This document shows, one piece after another, positions 62,432 through 64,000 of a DNA stretch of 64,000 nucleotides. Source of the DNA: Serilophus lunatus. Its lineage: Eukaryota; Chordata; Aves; Passeriformes; Eurylaimidae. Each line of letters begins with the position of its first letter. Position 1 is the first letter of the stretch. The notes under the pieces were generated by a model that did not search any database, was not told the DNA's origin, and saw only the letters and a list, made by a program, of their open reading frames with translations. Where the stretch lies: the NCBI GenBank assembly GCA_013399895.1, contig VXBA01003278.1, positions 1 through 64,000 on the forward strand. The letters run 5' to 3'. The position numbers and the translations under genes were made by a program.

Positions 62432-64000
62432 CTGCGGACACAGAGGGCAGTTGCTCAAATGTGCCCCCAGAGAAACTGCTGAGAGCTGCCAGCAGTCCCC
62501 AGCACTTTGTTAGTAACAGAGGATTTGCTGTCTAGGATCAGCACATGGAGGAGCCAGCATTCTTCCCAAAGAGCCCCTTTCCACAGGCAGCTCTTTGTCA
62601 TCCTGTCAGCTCAGACCCAGGGGCAGCAGAATCCTCCATCTCTCTCAGTCCCCTTGTCCTGGCTTGGGAAGACATCAACCTCACAGGTGACACTTGGCTC
62701 TGCAGCAAACTCAAAATGCACCACAAAGTCCAAGTTAAAGGGCAGAGCACCCACTCCAAGTCCCACTGGAAGTAAAGGTCCAGGGCAGGGACTTGAGCAG
62801 CAGTCCAGGAGTTGGTAAAGCACCCCCGCCCTGGGACAAAGCAGCACAGTTCCAAATGCAGACTCCTCTGGACACCCACCATGGGAGCAGCTCTGCAAGG
62901 TAGGGATGTGAGGTCCTGACAACTGTTGAGTGTCCCAGACCAGCCCCTCATCCTGGAAAAGTAGCTCCAGGTCAGGCAGTCTCCCACAAGTGCTGGTGAG
63001 AGTTTTGCTGCCAGCCCTGAGTGCCTCAGTGAACTGGCTACCAGTACATGGTGGAAACACCAGCTGGCTGCACAGCTTATATGGGTGGGAGGCAGGGAGA
63101 GACACAGACCTTGCACTCATCTTTCCCCTCATGTCAGACGCTCTGGACCCCAAACGGAGGAGAGGCAAAATTACAAGCCAACATTGTTCCCCACCCCCTG
63201 CTTGGACCGATCCTGTTTCCATCCCATGACAGAAAATGCCCCTCTTGACTGCGGACAGGCAGCCAGTCCCTCACATCCCAAATCACACACCTGGCCAAAG
63301 CTGCCACTGTCCATGGGAGCCCTGGAGCAGAGCCATCCCTCCTACAATAGGTCAGTATCACACCGACCAGGTATGACGAAACCCCAGGCATTTACACACT
63401 GCACAGTTCAAGGCTCCCTCTGCTTGGTGGCATGAGGTGGGTGACACGTCCATTCCTGACTTTCACGGCTTTGCCAGGCAGGACACAAGGTCAGCCCAAT
63501 GCAGCCAACAGCACATTCACCCTGTGCTGAGCAACAGGGCAGAACCTGCCCCCTCCACCACGGCTCCTGCTGGAGGCCCACACGGGTGGGACTGGAATGT
63601 GGTCGGTTCCACAGGCAATGGGCACAGAGACAGGTCCTCCACAGGCAGGGAAAGCTCCCTGGGGAACCAGCAAGTTTGGAGGTTAGAACACTTCCCTGGA
63701 TGGTGGGAGGTGGAGGAGTGCTCTGCCCACCTCTGGCCAGTGGGAGCAGCTCCTGGCAGAGCCAAGATGAAGGCTGCACTTCCTGGACTGAAGGGGGCCC
63801 CAGATGCTGGTCTCTCCATGACATTCACAGGCCACCTCATACAGGTGCCTGCCTCACATCCTGGCTTTGGGATGTCCCACTTCTCCCCTCCAGCTGCATC
63901 CCTGATAGGCTTTGGTCAGGGACAGCACTAGGGTGCACACATGTCCAAGTCCTTTCTCCCTCTGGATAGGAAAAGAGGATGTGTTGGATGCCAGGATCAC
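62432..64000 (-). other. Probable TOR3A intron or upstream sequence; no exon recognised
   Basis: GC-richer than most of the window, with overlapping open frames on both strands, including a 203-codon frame on the minus strand (63222-62611). I looked for the preceding torsin exon (Walker B and FLFLS strand) and did not find it. No repeats were recognised. Confidence 0.5.

Overview
This is vertebrate nuclear DNA, almost certainly from a bird. Long introns and large non-coding stretches surround a spliced tyrosine-kinase gene, and the interspersed repeats are mainly CR1-type LINE fragments, the typical avian repeat, together with one retroviral-type LTR. I saw no bacterial, organellar or CRISPR features.

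The main gene is ABL2 (ARG, Abelson-related non-receptor tyrosine kinase) on the + strand. Two alternative first coding exons are visible. Exon 1B lies in a CpG island and its start codon is lost in a 46-N assembly gap (visible part 14880-14943). A second first exon, 1A (41478-41583), lies about 27 kb further on. Both end in the same splice phase and feed common exons at 45370-45540, 46227-46522, 47147-47419, 47515-47599, 49248-49425, 49938-50122, 50420-50572, 51386-51475, 52654-52827 and 53384-55074. Joined from exon 1A these give one continuous frame of 3402 nt (1133 residues plus stop): a short cap, SH3, SH2, tyrosine kinase domain, a long proline- and basic-rich tail, and a C-terminal F-actin-binding domain. 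All introns have GT-AG ends with matching phases. The long last exon and the tail ending in DVVQR mark it as ABL2 rather than ABL1. A 3'UTR of about 4.6 kb runs to a poly(A) signal at 59691-59696.

Convergent to it on the - strand are the last two coding exons of a torsin-family AAA+ ATPase, best matched to TOR3A (62307-62431 and 61605-61855). The rest of that gene lies beyond the right edge. ABL2 and TOR3A are also neighbours in mammals, which supports both calls. The two 3' ends appear to lie within about 200 bp of each other.

Layout: 1-650, a minus-strand LTR with a primer-binding-site-like motif at the window edge; 651-13769, intergenic with no convincing gene and two CR1 fragments; 13770-14695, a CR1 cluster ending at the ABL2 1B CpG island; 14944-45369, intron sequence containing exon 1A; 45370-55074, the common coding exons; 55075-about 59715, 3'UTR; then the short intergenic region, TOR3A, and an unassigned, GC-richer stretch to the end that is probably TOR3A intron. 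Apart from exon 1A, the repeat placements and the edge LTR, this is a conserved vertebrate locus. I found no evidence of a wholly new system.
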